Assembly (NCBI RefSeq): GCF_036488675.1
Contig: NZ_CP133151.1
Span: 1 to 64,000, forward strand
Length of the DNA: 64,000 bases
Origin: Sinorhizobium chiapasense
GTDB lineage: Bacteria > Pseudomonadota > Alphaproteobacteria > Rhizobiales > Rhizobiaceae
Direction of reading: 5' to 3'
Every line of letters begins with the position of its first letter. Within the stretch, counting starts at the first letter, position 1. Below are positions 1 to 9,312 of this stretch, in pieces. The translations under genes and the position numbers were made by a program. The notes under the pieces are model-generated. The model saw only the letters and a program-made list of their open reading frames with translations, searched no databases and had not been told where the DNA came from.

Positions 1-60
1 GTGCTCTACCTTTGGCGGGCAAACGCGGGAAAACCGGCGGAGAGCCGCCAAGAGGGAAAG

Positions 61-1284
61 ATGGCGATAGCAAACCGAGTAGAATCAGCTGTTGGCTTGC
101 AGGAAGATGCTGGCAGCAAGATCATGCGCCATGCCGGGATTCTGTCTGGGCAATTGCAGCAGCTCAGAACTCGCATGTATCCGCCAAGATCCGAAAAGAC
201 GCTTCGTTCATTTTCGACCAACGAAGTGTCAAAGCTGACCTCGATACCCGATTCCACCCTGAAGCTCATGTCCACCGAAGGACGCGGACCGGTCCCTAGT
301 CGGTTGGAGAATAACCATCGCCTCTACACGCTGGCCCAGATCAATGAATTGCGTGAATTGTTCGCGAAGCAGAAACCTGCAGACGCCTTGCGGTTCCTCC
401 CTCGCCGTCGCGCCGGCGAGCATCTTCAGGTCCTTGCGATAGCCAACTTTAAGGGCGGCAGCGCGAAGACGACGACCTGCATCCATCTTTCCCACTACCT
501 GGCTCTTCAGGGCTATCGCGTCCTTGCACTGGACTTGGATCCTCAAGCATCCTTGTCCGCCATGTTTGGTGCGCAGCCAGAACTCGACGTTGGGTCGAAT
601 GAAACGATTTATGCCGCACTGCGCTATGACGAAGCCGAACGTCGTCCAATCCGGGATATCATCCGCAAGACATATTTCGAAGGGGTCGACCTAATCCCGG
701 GCAACTTGGAGGTGATGGAGTATGAGCACGAAACTCCCCGCGTTTTGGCTAACAAGTCGAGCTCCGGCGCAATCTTCTTCGAGCGACTGAAGCTCGCCCT
801 TTCCGAAGTTGAGGCGGATTATGACGTCGTGATCCTGGACACTCCGCCGTCGCTTGGCTTTCTGACTTTGAGCGCAATTTATGCCGCGACCAGCATGATC
901 ATAACGGTGCATCCAGCCATGCTTGACGTCGCGTCGATGAGCCAGTTCCTCCTGATGATGGGCGATCTGATTAGCGTTCTGAACGAGAGCGGCGCTCAGC
1001 TGGACCAGGACTTCATCCGGTATTTGATCACACGGCACGACCCCAATGACGCGCCGCAGTCGCAAGTCGTCGCGATGCTTCGACACTTGTTTGGTACCGA
1101 CGTCTTATTGCCAACTGCCATCGAGAGCACTGCGGTCGAGGCTGCTGGCCTTGGGAAACGTTCGATATACGAGCTCGAGATGGGGCAGATCGGACGCGAT
1201 ACCCATAAGCGTGCCCGCGAGTCGGTAGACGCCGTTAACGAGGCGATCGCTCGCCTTATCAACGACAGTTGGGGGCGGACATGA
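61..1284 (+). CDS. repA: RepA, ParA-type partition ATPase of a repABC plasmid
   Basis: RepA is the ParA-like ATPase that, with RepB, segregates low-copy repABC plasmids and represses its own operon. The deviant Walker A box KGGSAKTTT lies near residue 131 of the chosen protein, Walker A' (LDLDPQAS) follows, and the Walker B region is VVILDTPPS. The N-terminal 110 residues contain a helix-turn-helix-like stretch (STNEVSKLTSIPDSTLK), as expected for type Ia ParA proteins. The frame is open to the window edge, but the ATG at 61 follows an AGAGGGAAAG stretch and gives 407 residues, the usual RepA length. The stop overlaps the repB start (ATGA at 1281), so the two are translationally coupled. Regulatory DNA upstream is outside the window. 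Confidence 0.95.
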   Translation: MAIANRVESAVGLQEDAGSKIMRHAGILSGQLQQLRTRMYPPRSEKTLRSFSTNEVSKLTSIPDSTLKLMSTEGRGPVPSRLENNHRLYTLAQINELRELFAKQKPADALRFLPRRRAGEHLQVLAIANFKGGSAKTTTCIHLSHYLALQGYRVLALDLDPQASLSAMFGAQPELDVGSNETIYAALRYDEAERRPIRDIIRKTYFEGVDLIPGNLEVMEYEHETPRVLANKSSSGAIFFERLKLALSEVEADYDVVILDTPPSLGFLTLSAIYAATSMIITVHPAMLDVASMSQFLLMMGDLISVLNESGAQLDQDFIRYLITRHDPNDAPQSQVVAMLRHLFGTDVLLPTAIESTAVEAAGLGKRSIYELEMGQIGRDTHKRARESVDAVNEAIARLINDSWGRT

Positions 1285-2306
1285 GCAAATCCTCTCGTAA
1301 GTCAATTGTCGCTAGCTTCGGACTGCTTTCCGCAGAACTGGAGAACAAACTAGCAAGTGATCAGCAGCCGGCGCCCCCGGCTCCGCCCTCGGGCAAACGC
1401 GTCGGAGCTGGTGTCATCGGCGCGGCGCATCGTGCGATCGACGACATCCGGTCAGAGCGGGACCGGTTGAAGGCTCTCGTCGAATCTGGCGGAGGTGCGG
1501 TTCGCGAGCTGGATCCTTCTCTCATCGACCCCTCCCCTTACCCGGACCGACTGCCGGACGATGACGAGACAAGCTTCGAGGCGTTCAAGCGTTCAATTGA
1601 GATCGACGGGCAAAAGGTCCCCGTCCAGGTCCGGAGACACCCCGCGTCGCCTGGTCGCCATCAGATCGTCTACGGTCACCGGCGCTGGCTTGCTGCCAAG
1701 CAACTCGGCAGACCCGTTCGGGCCATTGAGGTTGAAATTTCCGACATCGATCTTGTCCTCGCGCAAGGCATCGAGAATGCAAGCCGTCAAGATCTAACCT
1801 GGATCGAGCGCGCTCTGTTCGCGTCTCGGATGGATGATGCGGGGATTAAGCCCCGCCATATTTACGCGGCGCTTTCTATTGAGGACGCTGAACTGGCGCG
1901 TATGCGGAACGTCTACCGCATCGTTCCGGCGGATATCATCGAAGCGATCGGGCGGGCGCCAAAGATCGGCCGGCCTCGCTGGCTCGACTTTGCCAAGGTA
2001 ATTGCCAGCGACCCGCGTACCCTCGATTCCATACGGGCTGAGCTGGACAGCAAGGGCAGTGCTCCCGAAACTTCTGAACAGAGGTTTCAGCGCGTCCTGA
2101 ACGCCATCAAGCCAGCCGCCAACAAGGCCGTTGAAGCGACTCCGATTTCGGACGGAAATGGCACGAGGCTTGGCGCGTTGGTGACGTCCCCGAAAGAGGT
2201 TCGAATTTCGGCCGAGGGATCGCTTGGCATCGAGTTTTTGAAGTTCGTTGAGGCGGAACTGCCAGGACTTGCTGAGCGCTTCGCCCGTCAGCGAGAACAC
2301 GAATAA
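1281..2306 (+). CDS. repB: RepB, ParB-type centromere-binding protein
   Basis: RepB binds parS palindromes and, with RepA, partitions the plasmid. The protein has 341 residues starting MSKSSRKSIV. The ParB nuclease-like fold is visible as IEIDGQKVPVQVRRHP followed by the conserved IVYGHRRWLAAKQLG box, then the helical DNA-binding region (ENASRQDLTWIERALF). The start ATG overlaps the repA stop. The stop codon TAA shares its last base with the first parS palindrome (2306-2325). Membership of the RepB/ParB family is clear from order and motifs; plasmid specificity cannot be read. Confidence 0.95.
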   Translation: MSKSSRKSIVASFGLLSAELENKLASDQQPAPPAPPSGKRVGAGVIGAAHRAIDDIRSERDRLKALVESGGGAVRELDPSLIDPSPYPDRLPDDDETSFEAFKRSIEIDGQKVPVQVRRHPASPGRHQIVYGHRRWLAAKQLGRPVRAIEVEISDIDLVLAQGIENASRQDLTWIERALFASRMDDAGIKPRHIYAALSIEDAELARMRNVYRIVPADIIEAIGRAPKIGRPRWLDFAKVIASDPRTLDSIRAELDSKGSAPETSEQRFQRVLNAIKPAANKAVEATPISDGNGTRLGALVTSPKEVRISAEGSLGIEFLKFVEAELPGLAERFARQREHE

Positions 2307-2325
2307 CCCTGACAGCTGTCAGGGT
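2306..2325. promoter_or_regulatory. parS site 1 (RepB-binding palindrome)
   Basis: Perfect 20-bp palindrome ACCCTGACAGCTGTCAGGGT, directly after repB. The same 20 bp recur at 3740-3759 and 4634-4653. Dyads of this kind beside repABC are the known centromere-like sites bound by RepB; assignment to this plasmid's own RepB is inferred from proximity and repetition. Confidence 0.85.
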
Positions 2326-2355
2326 CTTAAAGCCTATTGAGGAAAGGAAACGCAG

Positions 2356-2412
2356 CAAAAGAAAAAGGCCCCCCAAACGTTGCCGTCGTGGAAGCCTCTC
2401 TCTGATTTAGCA
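2356..2412 (-). ncRNA. ctRNA, antisense RNA controlling repC (incompatibility RNA)
   Basis: The repB-repC intergenic region of repABC plasmids encodes a short counter-transcribed RNA that limits RepC synthesis. On the minus strand a -35 TTGACT (plus 2441-2446) and a -10 GATTCT (plus 2418-2423) are separated by 17 bp. Downstream, a strong hairpin pairs AGGCTTCC (plus 2390-2397) with GGGGGGCCT (plus 2366-2374), followed by a T-rich tract (plus 2356-2366), forming an intrinsic terminator. The sequence around AACGTTGCCGTCGTGGAAGC resembles the conserved repABC ctRNA family. The exact 5' end is estimated. Confidence 0.8.
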
Positions 2413-2505
2413 CCTCGAGAATCGCATTTCCACGAATCCTAGTCAAGAGTGTTTGGCGTCGTTTTCGGCGGTCGGATTTCTTTTGCCTTTCGAGGGTGAA
2501 GGAAA

Positions 2506-3720
2506 ATGCAAAGTGGAAATGTGACGACGCCTTTTGGGCGGCGGCCGATTACGCTTGCCTTGATTCGGCAACAAATTGCCGCAACGGAGATCAAGCCCGG
2601 CAAATCGGCTGACAAATGGAAGGTCTTTCGGCACGCTTCTGAAGCGCGGAAAGAGCTTGGACTGCAGGACCGCAGCCTCGCGGTACTTGACGCCTTGTTG
2701 ACCTTTTATCCTGACAATGAACTTCGCCACGACGGGCAGCTCATAGTCTTCCCGTCCAATGCGCAGCTGACACTCCGCGCCCATGGCATTGCTGGCGCCA
2801 CGCTTCGCAGACATCTAGCGCTTCTGGTTGAGGCGGGTCTCGTTGTGCGCAAGGACAGCGCCAATGGTAAGCGATACGCTCGAAGGGACAGGTCGGGCGA
2901 GATCGAACGTGCCTTCGGCTTCGATCTCTCACCACTGCTCAACCGCGCCGAGGAGCTAGCCCAGATGGCTCAGCAGGTCGCTGCGGACCGAGCAGCGCTC
3001 CGGAGGGCGAAGGAAAACCTTACGATATGCCGTCGAGACGTCCGGAAGCTGCTCTCCGCCGCAGTTGAAGAAGGCGCCGACGGCGATTGGAACAAAATTG
3101 AATCCATGTACGTCCAGCTAGTCCACCGTATACCACGCAGCCCAAGTCTGTCTGATCTCGTCGGCCTGATTGATGAACTGAACGTATTGCAGGAGGAAAT
3201 TCTCAACACGTTGGATTTGCAGCGAAAAGCAGAAATTGATAGCACCAATGATGCTCACAATGAGCGTCACATACAGAATTCACATACCGAATCCATACAT
3301 GAACTTGAACCTAGCTCTCGAGATGAGCAGGACGCGATGCCGAGCCAAGTCAGCCAAGTTACGAGCGAGCCGATAAAGAGATTCCCTTTGGGAATGGTGC
3401 TAAAGGCCTGCCCTCAAATTGCCGATTATGCTCCAGGGGGCACGGTCGCGGGCTGGCGAGACCTAATGTCAGCGGCTGTGGTGGTCCGTTCCATGCTCAG
3501 AGTTAGCCCCTCGGCTTACGAGGATGCCTGCGATGTGATGGGTGCGGAAAATGCCGCCGTCACGATTGCCTGCATTCTTGAACGGGCAGAGCATATCAAC
3601 TCGGCTGGCGGATATCTGCGAGATCTGACTTCAAAGACAAGGCGCGGCGAGTTTTCTGTTGGGCCTGTTTTGATGGCGCTTCTGAGAGCTCGCGGGCAAA
3701 GTTTGAGGGAGGTCGGGTGA
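2506..3720 (+). CDS. repC: RepC, replication initiator
   Basis: RepC is the essential replication initiator of repABC plasmids; the replication origin normally lies inside its coding region. The 404-residue protein starts MQSGNVTTPFGRRPIT, as RepC proteins do, with a winged-helix DNA-binding N-terminal half (SNAQLTLRAHGIAGATLRRH around residues 84-103) and a helical C-terminal half (residues 300-404). The ATG at 2506 follows a purine-rich GAGGGTGAAGG ribosome-binding site. Expression should be limited by the antisense ctRNA upstream. The gene is intact and of normal length, so this replicon is probably functional. Confidence 0.95.
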   Translation: MQSGNVTTPFGRRPITLALIRQQIAATEIKPGKSADKWKVFRHASEARKELGLQDRSLAVLDALLTFYPDNELRHDGQLIVFPSNAQLTLRAHGIAGATLRRHLALLVEAGLVVRKDSANGKRYARRDRSGEIERAFGFDLSPLLNRAEELAQMAQQVAADRAALRRAKENLTICRRDVRKLLSAAVEEGADGDWNKIESMYVQLVHRIPRSPSLSDLVGLIDELNVLQEEILNTLDLQRKAEIDSTNDAHNERHIQNSHTESIHELEPSSRDEQDAMPSQVSQVTSEPIKRFPLGMVLKACPQIADYAPGGTVAGWRDLMSAAVVVRSMLRVSPSAYEDACDVMGAENAAVTIACILERAEHINSAGGYLRDLTSKTRRGEFSVGPVLMALLRARGQSLREVG

Positions 3721-3739
3721 TGGGGAAGGGCTGTGGCCA

Positions 3740-3759
3740 ACCCTGACAGCTGTCAGGGT
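3740..3759. promoter_or_regulatory. parS site 2
   Basis: Second perfect copy of ACCCTGACAGCTGTCAGGGT, 19 bp after the repC stop. Confidence 0.85.
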
Positions 3760-4600
3760 CCTAGGTTTCGGTTTTTTTACGAAAAGATAGGTGCAGGGCG
3801 GGCCGCCCGGCTACGCATAGGCGGCCGGACACATCCACGCCTAGCACCGGATTCTCAGCCGAAGTCTGGGGAAATTTCTCCCGTTTCTGTCAGCGGCTTA
3901 GCACGGGACCGGATGAGAAGGATCGCCTGGCCGGAACAGGTGAACGAGATGTCTTGGAAGCCATCGCAAACGTAAGCCTCAGCGACGCATCCAACTGCAT
4001 CCATAGGATTGGCTGAACGGAGCCGACGATGTCCTTGAACCTCGTGAAAATGCGAAAATGACGGAGGTGAGGCGAGAGGCTTCTGACTCTGGAGTGCACC
4101 TGTCGAGGCTGCGACCGAAACGTTGTCGCTATCGACAGAACACGAATCCGTCTCTCACGGAACTGCCTGAGTCCACATCCATTCGTTCACGATCAGTGGG
4201 TGACGATTAAAGAATCCGCAGACGGGGCCATAGCATGTCGATCGCCTTGGGCGCATTTGACCGGAGAAAGATACTCGACCAGAGGAAGTCTTGCGGCCCT
4301 AATCACTCCACGTGACCGGGGTCGGATCTTCGAGGCGCGGGCGTCTTAGACATACTTTGCGATTGGCGCAAGGCATGGGCTTGGCGTGTCAGCGCTTGCG
4401 ATGAAAAATCTGCAGTCTGGAAAAATCGCAACTGAACTTGGGGTGCACGATGTTGGACGGCCTTAAGGAGGTTGAGATCCCGCGATAAGTCTGCGAAAAA
4501 TATCGAGAAATGGGCAAGATATCGTGAGCCGAAATATCTTGGTTACGAGCGGGAGCTGCCCCAATTAGGCAGCGTCCCTACGTGGCCTCCGAATTGAGCG
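3760..4600. other. Gene-poor stretch between parS 2 and parS 3
   Basis: About 840 bp without a convincing gene. The open frames here are short and show no recognisable protein pattern. It may be decayed DNA or hold plasmid-maintenance sites I cannot recognise. Confidence 0.5.
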
Positions 4601-5088
4601 CCCGGAACCCTCTCCTTTTCGCGGAGAACCAAAACCCTGACAGCTGTCAGGGTTTTGGACCGGCCCTCGAGCTCAGGATTGCCGGCAAGTCTTCCGCAGG
4701 CCTTGGCCTCCTTCATGCCGGACTTGGTCCGCTCCGCAATTAGCGCTCGACCACCGGCAAGGAAAACATCTCCTGCCGTGTCAATGTCTCGATGGGCCGC
4801 GCTGGGACTGAAATGCGCACCCTCGTCCGTGAGTTGGTCGATGACCTCGAGGAGATCCCTACCGAGCGCGCCACGTGGTCGAGCCGAACCACGACGCGCG
4901 TTTCGCCGCCGTCGACATCATGCAGCTTTGCGAGGGCAGGGCAGGCACCGGAGGCGCCGCGGAGCCGTGCTCCGCGATGATCAGGTGCCAGCTGCGGGTC
5001 GTTACTCCATCTCCTGCGCTTTTGTCGCCTGGTCGTCGGTGGAGACGCGTGCATAACCGATCATCCGGCCACAGGGAATAGGTGTCAT
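4600..5088 (-). pseudogene. Serine recombinase (resolvase/invertase) remnant
   Basis: The start is clear: an ATG at 5088 gives MTPIPCGRMIGYARVSTDDQ, the N-terminal signature of resolvase/invertase serine recombinases with the catalytic serine in YARVST. The frame then ends at a TAA at 5002. Resolvase-like sequence continues in other frames (LIIAEHGS, then VVVRLDHVARSVGDLLEVID and ALIAERTKSGMKEAKACGR), so at least two frameshifts have broken the gene. Its start codon overlaps the original stop of the decayed Fic gene upstream. The end coordinate is approximate. It cannot make a working recombinase. Confidence 0.75.
4631..4656. promoter_or_regulatory. parS site 3, extended palindrome
   Basis: Third copy of the 20-bp palindrome (4634-4653). 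The symmetry extends here to 26 bp because AAA precedes and TTT follows. It lies inside the 3' part of a decayed resolvase gene on the minus strand, so either the site was always within that gene's end or the gene fragment was joined to it by recombination. Confidence 0.8.
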
Positions 5089-6161
5089 TGCGGGCGGTTC
5101 CCGGTGAGGAGCTCGAGTAGGGCGGGATTGATATAGAGATTCTCGCGGCCGGATTTCAGCATCAACCAGGGCCTTCAGGTAGACCGCCGCGGCTTGACGC
5201 TTTGCTATATCGGCCGCCACGACGTCGGAGATCCGGCAATAGGGGTTGACGAAAATCACCTCCGCCAGCTCGCGTGAATAGATCTTGGGCAAATCGCGAC
5301 GCATCCTTGCGCCCGTCTGATCGAGGAGATCGCGGATCGCGTGGATCTTCCTGTTTGACCACTCCGCGGTTTCGCGTATGCCCGCGAGCATGTAGAGGAT
5401 CCAGTCCTCCCAGGCGCCTTCGCTAGTCCCCCGCCGGAGTCGGTCGTAATAGGCTCGTTTGTTGCCGATGATATAGCGGCTGAGAAACAGCACGGGAATG
5501 TCGAGTAGACCCTTGTCGACGAGATAAAGGAGATTGAGAACGCGTCCCGTTCGGCCATTGCCATCGGTGAAGGGGTGAATGGCTTCAAACTGGTAGTGCA
5601 TGACTGCGAGGCGGATCAGTGGATCGATGTCTTCGGCCTCGTGGATATAACGCTCCCAGTTCGCAAGCTTGTCCCGTAAGAGGTCGCGACCCTCGGGAGG
5701 CGTGTAGATGACCTCCCCCCGGTGGCTTCATTGTATAGCGCGGTTCCCGGCGTGGCGCGTATGTCGAGTTCAATGCCCTTGATCGTCCGGTAGACTTCGA
5801 TTGCCATTGCTGTCGAGACTGGCCGCTCTTGAAGCAACTGGAAGCCTTGATGCAGCGCGGTCCGCTAGCGCAGAGCCTTCTTCGTCGCCGCGTCGGGCGG
5901 GTTTGCCGCATCGCCGGCAAAGCGAAACATGCGGTCCGTCGTCGTAACGATGTTTTCGATCTCTGAGCTCGCTTGTGCTTCAAGCAAAGGGATGGAATTG
6001 ATTAGCACAGACTGGTTTGGAATGAGTTCTCCGGATACCTTGAGCTCTGCCAGAGCAGCGCGAGCGGTGATGCAGGCCATGAGGACGGCCTTCGTCTCAA
6101 TGTCTTCGCTCGGCGGCAATGTTGGCAGATCGTTGTAAGGGCGGTCGGGCCGGAACGCCAT
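5085..6161 (-). pseudogene. Fic-family AMP-transferase gene, decayed
   Basis: Fic proteins transfer AMP or related groups to protein side chains. The catalytic motif HPFTDGNGRTGR is present, and the N-terminal part (from MAFRPDRPYNDLP, with the SSEIENI element) matches the Fic N-domain of SoFic-like proteins. Three lesions are visible: an in-frame TAG after KKALR near 5865, a frameshift at a run of six G's (minus strand, near 5720) after LYNEATG, and another near 5150. In the last frame the protein would end ENLYINPALLELLTG...Q, a normal Fic end, with its TGA overlapping the resolvase ATG. The longest surviving frame instead reads through into the resolvase start, a product of decay rather than a designed fusion. 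Confidence 0.8.
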
Positions 6162-6197
6162 GCTAAAACTTCCATTGTTCCGGCTGACTTATCTTCG

Positions 6198-6222
6198 GAT
6201 ATGTCGTTGGGGACGACATATC
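6198..6222. repeat. Inverted repeat upstream of the decayed Fic gene
   Basis: GATATGTCGT and ACGACATATC form a 10-bp stem around a 5-base loop, about 40 bp upstream of the Fic start. A further half-site (TCGACATATCC) lies near 6253. This could be an operator for the Fic gene; no protein can be assigned to it. Confidence 0.45.
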
Positions 6223-6643
6223 GCCTAAACGTGTCGATAGAATCGCAATTTATCGACATATCCTGCTGCCTGCAATGTACAAAGTCGCCAGACGAAACCT
6301 ATCGTTTGTGAACGTTTCTGGTGGAGTACCCGCGCTCGGACTGGAGCCTCCAAACTCGTCAACCCAGGACTTGCCGCGGACGGTTGGTGACGCGCACCGG
6401 GAGCCGGATCGCCGATTTGAGACCATGGCGAATGCGCCGACAAGTCAGCGCCATTGTGGCTATTACTTCCCGATTTCAATTGAAGCGCTAAGCTGAAAAT
6501 TTAACGTCCGACTTTGACTTAATGGCTTCACGTCGAGCAGGGGAGGGGAGGATAACATTCGATATCGTTGCGGTGGGTGGAAGCGTGTTGGAAGAATGCG
6601 CGCATGGTTACAAAACCGGCTTGCAACAACGATAGGATTCGGG
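6223..6643. other. Intergenic stretch before the DUF6283-like gene
   Basis: About 420 bp. Short frames exist on both strands but none has a recognisable pattern or good start. I see nothing more than the half-site noted near 6253. Confidence 0.4.
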
Positions 6644-7003
6644 ATGAGCTGGAAGCTGCGGCGGGTTAGGCAGTGTGCCAAGTGCCCTTGGAAGGTGTCG
6701 ACGAACCCTCATGATATTCCAGATGGCTATAGCGAGGAACTGCATCAGGCTCTTGTCCGCACCATCGCCGAGCCGGGATCGCTAGACGGCAGAGGTCATG
6801 TCATGGCTTGCCATGAGCATCCCCCAGGGGAGGAAGCTCACTGTGTCGGCTGGCTCATGAATCAGATCGGGCCTGGCAACAACATCCCTTTGCGTCTTCA
6901 CGTGATGTCTTGCGAGAATATTGATGCGGTTATCCTGGAAGGTCCGCAGCACAAACGGTTTGAAGATACGCTGCCGAAAGGCAATGACGTGGCAGTTGGG
7001 TAG
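6644..7003 (+). CDS. DUF6283-like small cysteine-rich protein
   Basis: A 119-residue soluble protein beginning MSWKLRRVRQCAKCPWK. The CxxCPW motif near the N-terminus, with a later cysteine-histidine pair (MACHEHP) and further cysteines (HCVGW, MSCEN), suggests a small metal-binding protein and resembles the DUF6283 family, whose function is unknown. The frame is open further upstream, but the ATG at 6644 has an AGGA element 6-9 bases before it and begins at the conserved region. The tyrosine recombinase gene downstream runs towards it. Confidence 0.6.
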   Translation: MSWKLRRVRQCAKCPWKVSTNPHDIPDGYSEELHQALVRTIAEPGSLDGRGHVMACHEHPPGEEAHCVGWLMNQIGPGNNIPLRLHVMSCENIDAVILEGPQHKRFEDTLPKGNDVAVG

Positions 7004-7076
7004 GTGTCACCGGCTGCGATCGCCGAAAGGCTGGATCGGCGGCCGCAGCACCTTGGCACAGCTCTGATTGTTGCTA

Positions 7077-8231
7077 TTAAAGTCCCGAGGCCTTGGTGAG
7101 GTTGATCCGGAAGCGGTCGCGGCGCCGCTGATACTTGCGGGTCATTTCCGCACTGGCATGACCGAGCTGTTTTTGGACGTAACGCTCGTCGACCTCAGCC
7201 GAGGAGGCAAGTCCGGCGCGCAACGAATGGCCCGAGAATTTTTCGGCTCGCTCACCCTCGCTGAGGTCGCCACGAATGCCGGCGGCCAATGCCGCCTTCT
7301 TGACGAGCCGCGCGACCTCGCGGTCATTCAATCGATCCGGTCCAACATTCCTCCCTTGGTCGCGGACGCGGCGGAAGAGGGGACCCTTCGCAACCCGGGC
7401 GAACTTGATCCAGGTCTCGACGGCGACGACCGGGCAGGTCGCATCCGACGAGCCCCTGCCGATTTCGACCTCTCGCCAGCCGGTCTTGCCGCGCAGGGTG
7501 ACGAGCAGGCCCTTGTCGAGGATCTCGATCCAGCCACGGCCGTCTTCGGTCTGGTCGCGGTCGCAATCCAGCCCGACGATCTCCGAGCGGCGCAGGCCGC
7601 CGGCGAAACCGACCAACAGCATCGCCCTATCCCGCATACCGCGCAGAGCTCCCCTGTCGAGCGTTTCGAGCATTGCAATCAGGTGCTCGGGCAGCACCGC
7701 TTCCTTTTGCCGGGGAGGGGCGGCATGGGTGTTGCGGATGCCGGCCAAAACGGTGGCGATGTGGCGATCCTTGCGGTCGAGCGGCGTGCCGCGCTGAACA
7801 TAGTTCCAGGTGATCGCGGAGAGGCGCCGTTCGATCGTCATCACTGAATGGGGCTTACGGTCGGCCGTTGCGGCCCCTGACGCGCAGGCGGTGATGTAGA
7901 GGCCGACGGTCTGCGGATCGGGCGGCATATGGGCGAGACTCTGACGCCGGCACCAGCCCGTGAAATGCTTCCAGTCGGAGGCATAGGCCTTGCGGGTGTT
8001 GGCGGAGCTGGCGGCCTCGACATAACCGCGGGCCCGATCGGCGAGGCGCTCGAGGTGCGCCGGCAGGGCGGTGGTCGCGTCCGGAAGAGGGGAGGGGAGT
8101 GCAGCGCCCATCAGGCTCGTGTCGGCCGACCGCTGCACCGCGGAAACATCATCGCCGGCGGCCGTGCTGTCAGACGGAGCTGAGCTCTTCTCGACGTGAT
8201 TTTCGCTGTTCTGCTCTGTGATTTGGGCCAT
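7077..8231 (-). CDS. Tyrosine site-specific recombinase
   Basis: A 384-residue XerC/D-like integrase. The N-terminal SAM-like core-binding domain (NTRKAYASDWKHFTGWCRRQ) is followed by the catalytic domain with the conserved arginine in GGLRRSEIVGLD, the HxxR box as GHSLRAGLA, the GHAS element and the nucleophile tyrosine in RKYQRR. It is divergent from DUF1403-scpB, with a 21-bp palindrome just upstream of its start. Recombinases in this position on rhizobial plasmids are plausible resolvers of plasmid multimers rather than phage integrases; that role is inferred from context. Confidence 0.9.
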   Translation of the reverse strand: MAQITEQNSENHVEKSSAPSDSTAAGDDVSAVQRSADTSLMGAALPSPLPDATTALPAHLERLADRARGYVEAASSANTRKAYASDWKHFTGWCRRQSLAHMPPDPQTVGLYITACASGAATADRKPHSVMTIERRLSAITWNYVQRGTPLDRKDRHIATVLAGIRNTHAAPPRQKEAVLPEHLIAMLETLDRGALRGMRDRAMLLVGFAGGLRRSEIVGLDCDRDQTEDGRGWIEILDKGLLVTLRGKTGWREVEIGRGSSDATCPVVAVETWIKFARVAKGPLFRRVRDQGRNVGPDRLNDREVARLVKKAALAAGIRGDLSEGERAEKFSGHSLRAGLASSAEVDERYVQKQLGHASAEMTRKYQRRRDRFRINLTKASGL

Positions 8232-8254
8232 TTCTTATATAAAGAGCATAACGT

Positions 8255-8275
8255 CCGATAATGCAACATTATCGG
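8255..8275. repeat. 21-bp palindrome between the recombinase and DUF1403 genes
   Basis: CCGATAATG-CAA-CATTATCGG: two 9-bp arms with a 3-bp spacer, 23 bp upstream of the recombinase ATG. It could be an operator controlling the divergent genes or the recombinase's own core site, since arms of about 9-11 bp around a short centre are typical of Xer-like sites (though their centre is usually 6-8 bp). Confidence 0.6.
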
Positions 8276-8356
8276 CCGTTTTGTGTAATCGACAAGCTGT
8301 GCGGTTGGTGTCGAATTTGATGGCAATAAGTGCACACCCGGCATAAGCTGGCGAAT

Positions 8357-9310
8357 ATGGATTCGCGCCCGATTCAGTCGCTATCGACATCCCTTCCGTT
8401 CGCTCAGTTGCCCGGCTGGACGACACCACGCGGCCGTGAGCCAAACGAGTCAGATGCCGCCTTCGCCGCGGGCATCGCCCTGAAATCGCTCGATGATCTC
8501 GTCAAAGCCGAACCGCACTGGGTCGGCTGCTGGCGCGCGCGCCAAGCGCTCAAATGTGCCGCCGTGGCGGTGCGGCTGATGGGGCGCAACGAGGATGAAG
8601 CGGCTTTGCGCGACGCCGTTCTGCTGACCGCGGCGGGCGACGATCCTGGACCGGCCGGAAAGGTGTTTCTGGCCTACAAAAGGTTTTTCAGCCGAAAACC
8701 CGGTTTCTCCTCGAAAAGTCTCGTCGAACTGGCTGAACTGCTGAGTCTGCCTTGGGACGACCATCTGGCGGCGGCCGTTGATCAGGCAGACACTGCCCTG
8801 CAGTCCGGGCGTGCCGCGCCCTTTGCCGCGGCAGACCTGGTCAGCGCCATCTACGCCGCCCGCCCGGATGCCGAGCCGCTCGCCTGGGTACTCGCCGATG
8901 CGTTGGTCGCCTCAATGCTGAACTGGCCGACCTCCATGCCGCTGCTGATGGGCGAGCGCAATGGCCCGGCTTTCCACAGCCTTGGGGGCAGGGGACGGGT
9001 GCGACCGGGCGAGCCCGCATTCCCACGTGCCGTGTGCCTCGCCCTGGTCGAAGGCACTGGTGCTGCGTTGCGCTCGGCCGGCGAGATTGCCCGCCGCGCG
9101 GACCTGCTTGCCGCGACTGCGTCGAAAGTGCGCACCAAGGGCGCCGAACCCGTCATCCGCAAACTGCTCGATGAAGATGCCGTGCCGATCTCGGCGCCGG
9201 GAACCGGCCTGTCCCGCTGGGCGAGCAAACGCCTGTTTGAGCGGCTGGAAGCCGCCGGCGCGGTGCGCGAACTGTCGGGGCGGCCGTCCTTCCGGATATA
9301 TGGGCTGTGA
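8357..9310 (+). CDS. DUF1403-family protein
   Basis: A 317-residue protein ([12 protein letters not shown]) of the DUF1403 family, which I associate with rhizobial replicons, typically beside a recombinase and an scpB-like gene as here. The sequence is alanine-rich and helical, with a conserved tryptophan-rich stretch ([20 protein letters not shown]) and a winged-helix-like C-terminal part ([21 protein letters not shown]). Its biochemical role is not known to me. The upstream frame is open to 8330, but the ATG at 8357 starts the recognisable part. The stop overlaps the alternative GTG start of scpB, so the two genes form one operon. Confidence 0.8.
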   Translation: MDSRPIQSLSTSLPFAQLPGWTTPRGREPNESDAAFAAGIALKSLDDLVKAEPHWVGCWRARQALKCAAVAVRLMGRNEDEAALRDAVLLTAAGDDPGPAGKVFLAYKRFFSRKPGFSSKSLVELAELLSLPWDDHLAAAVDQADTALQSGRAAPFAAADLVSAIYAARPDAEPLAWVLADALVASMLNWPTSMPLLMGERNGPAFHSLGGRGRVRPGEPAFPRAVCLALVEGTGAALRSAGEIARRADLLAATASKVRTKGAEPVIRKLLDEDAVPISAPGTGLSRWASKRLFERLEAAGAVRELSGRPSFRIYGL

Positions 9311-9312
9311 CC

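Noticed and set aside
1..60. Use of the GTG at position 1 as the repA start
   Set aside because: It would add 20 residues not typical of RepA, and the ATG at 61 has a better upstream purine stretch; the frame may simply be open from outside the window.
3757..3780. parS 2 palindrome followed by a T7 tract as a terminator of repC
   Set aside because: The T tract is about 18 bp from the hairpin, too far for an intrinsic terminator, and the palindrome is explained by parS.
6225..6496. Short frames on both strands in 6225-6496
   Set aside because: No ribosome-binding site, no family pattern and mutually overlapping; treated as non-coding.
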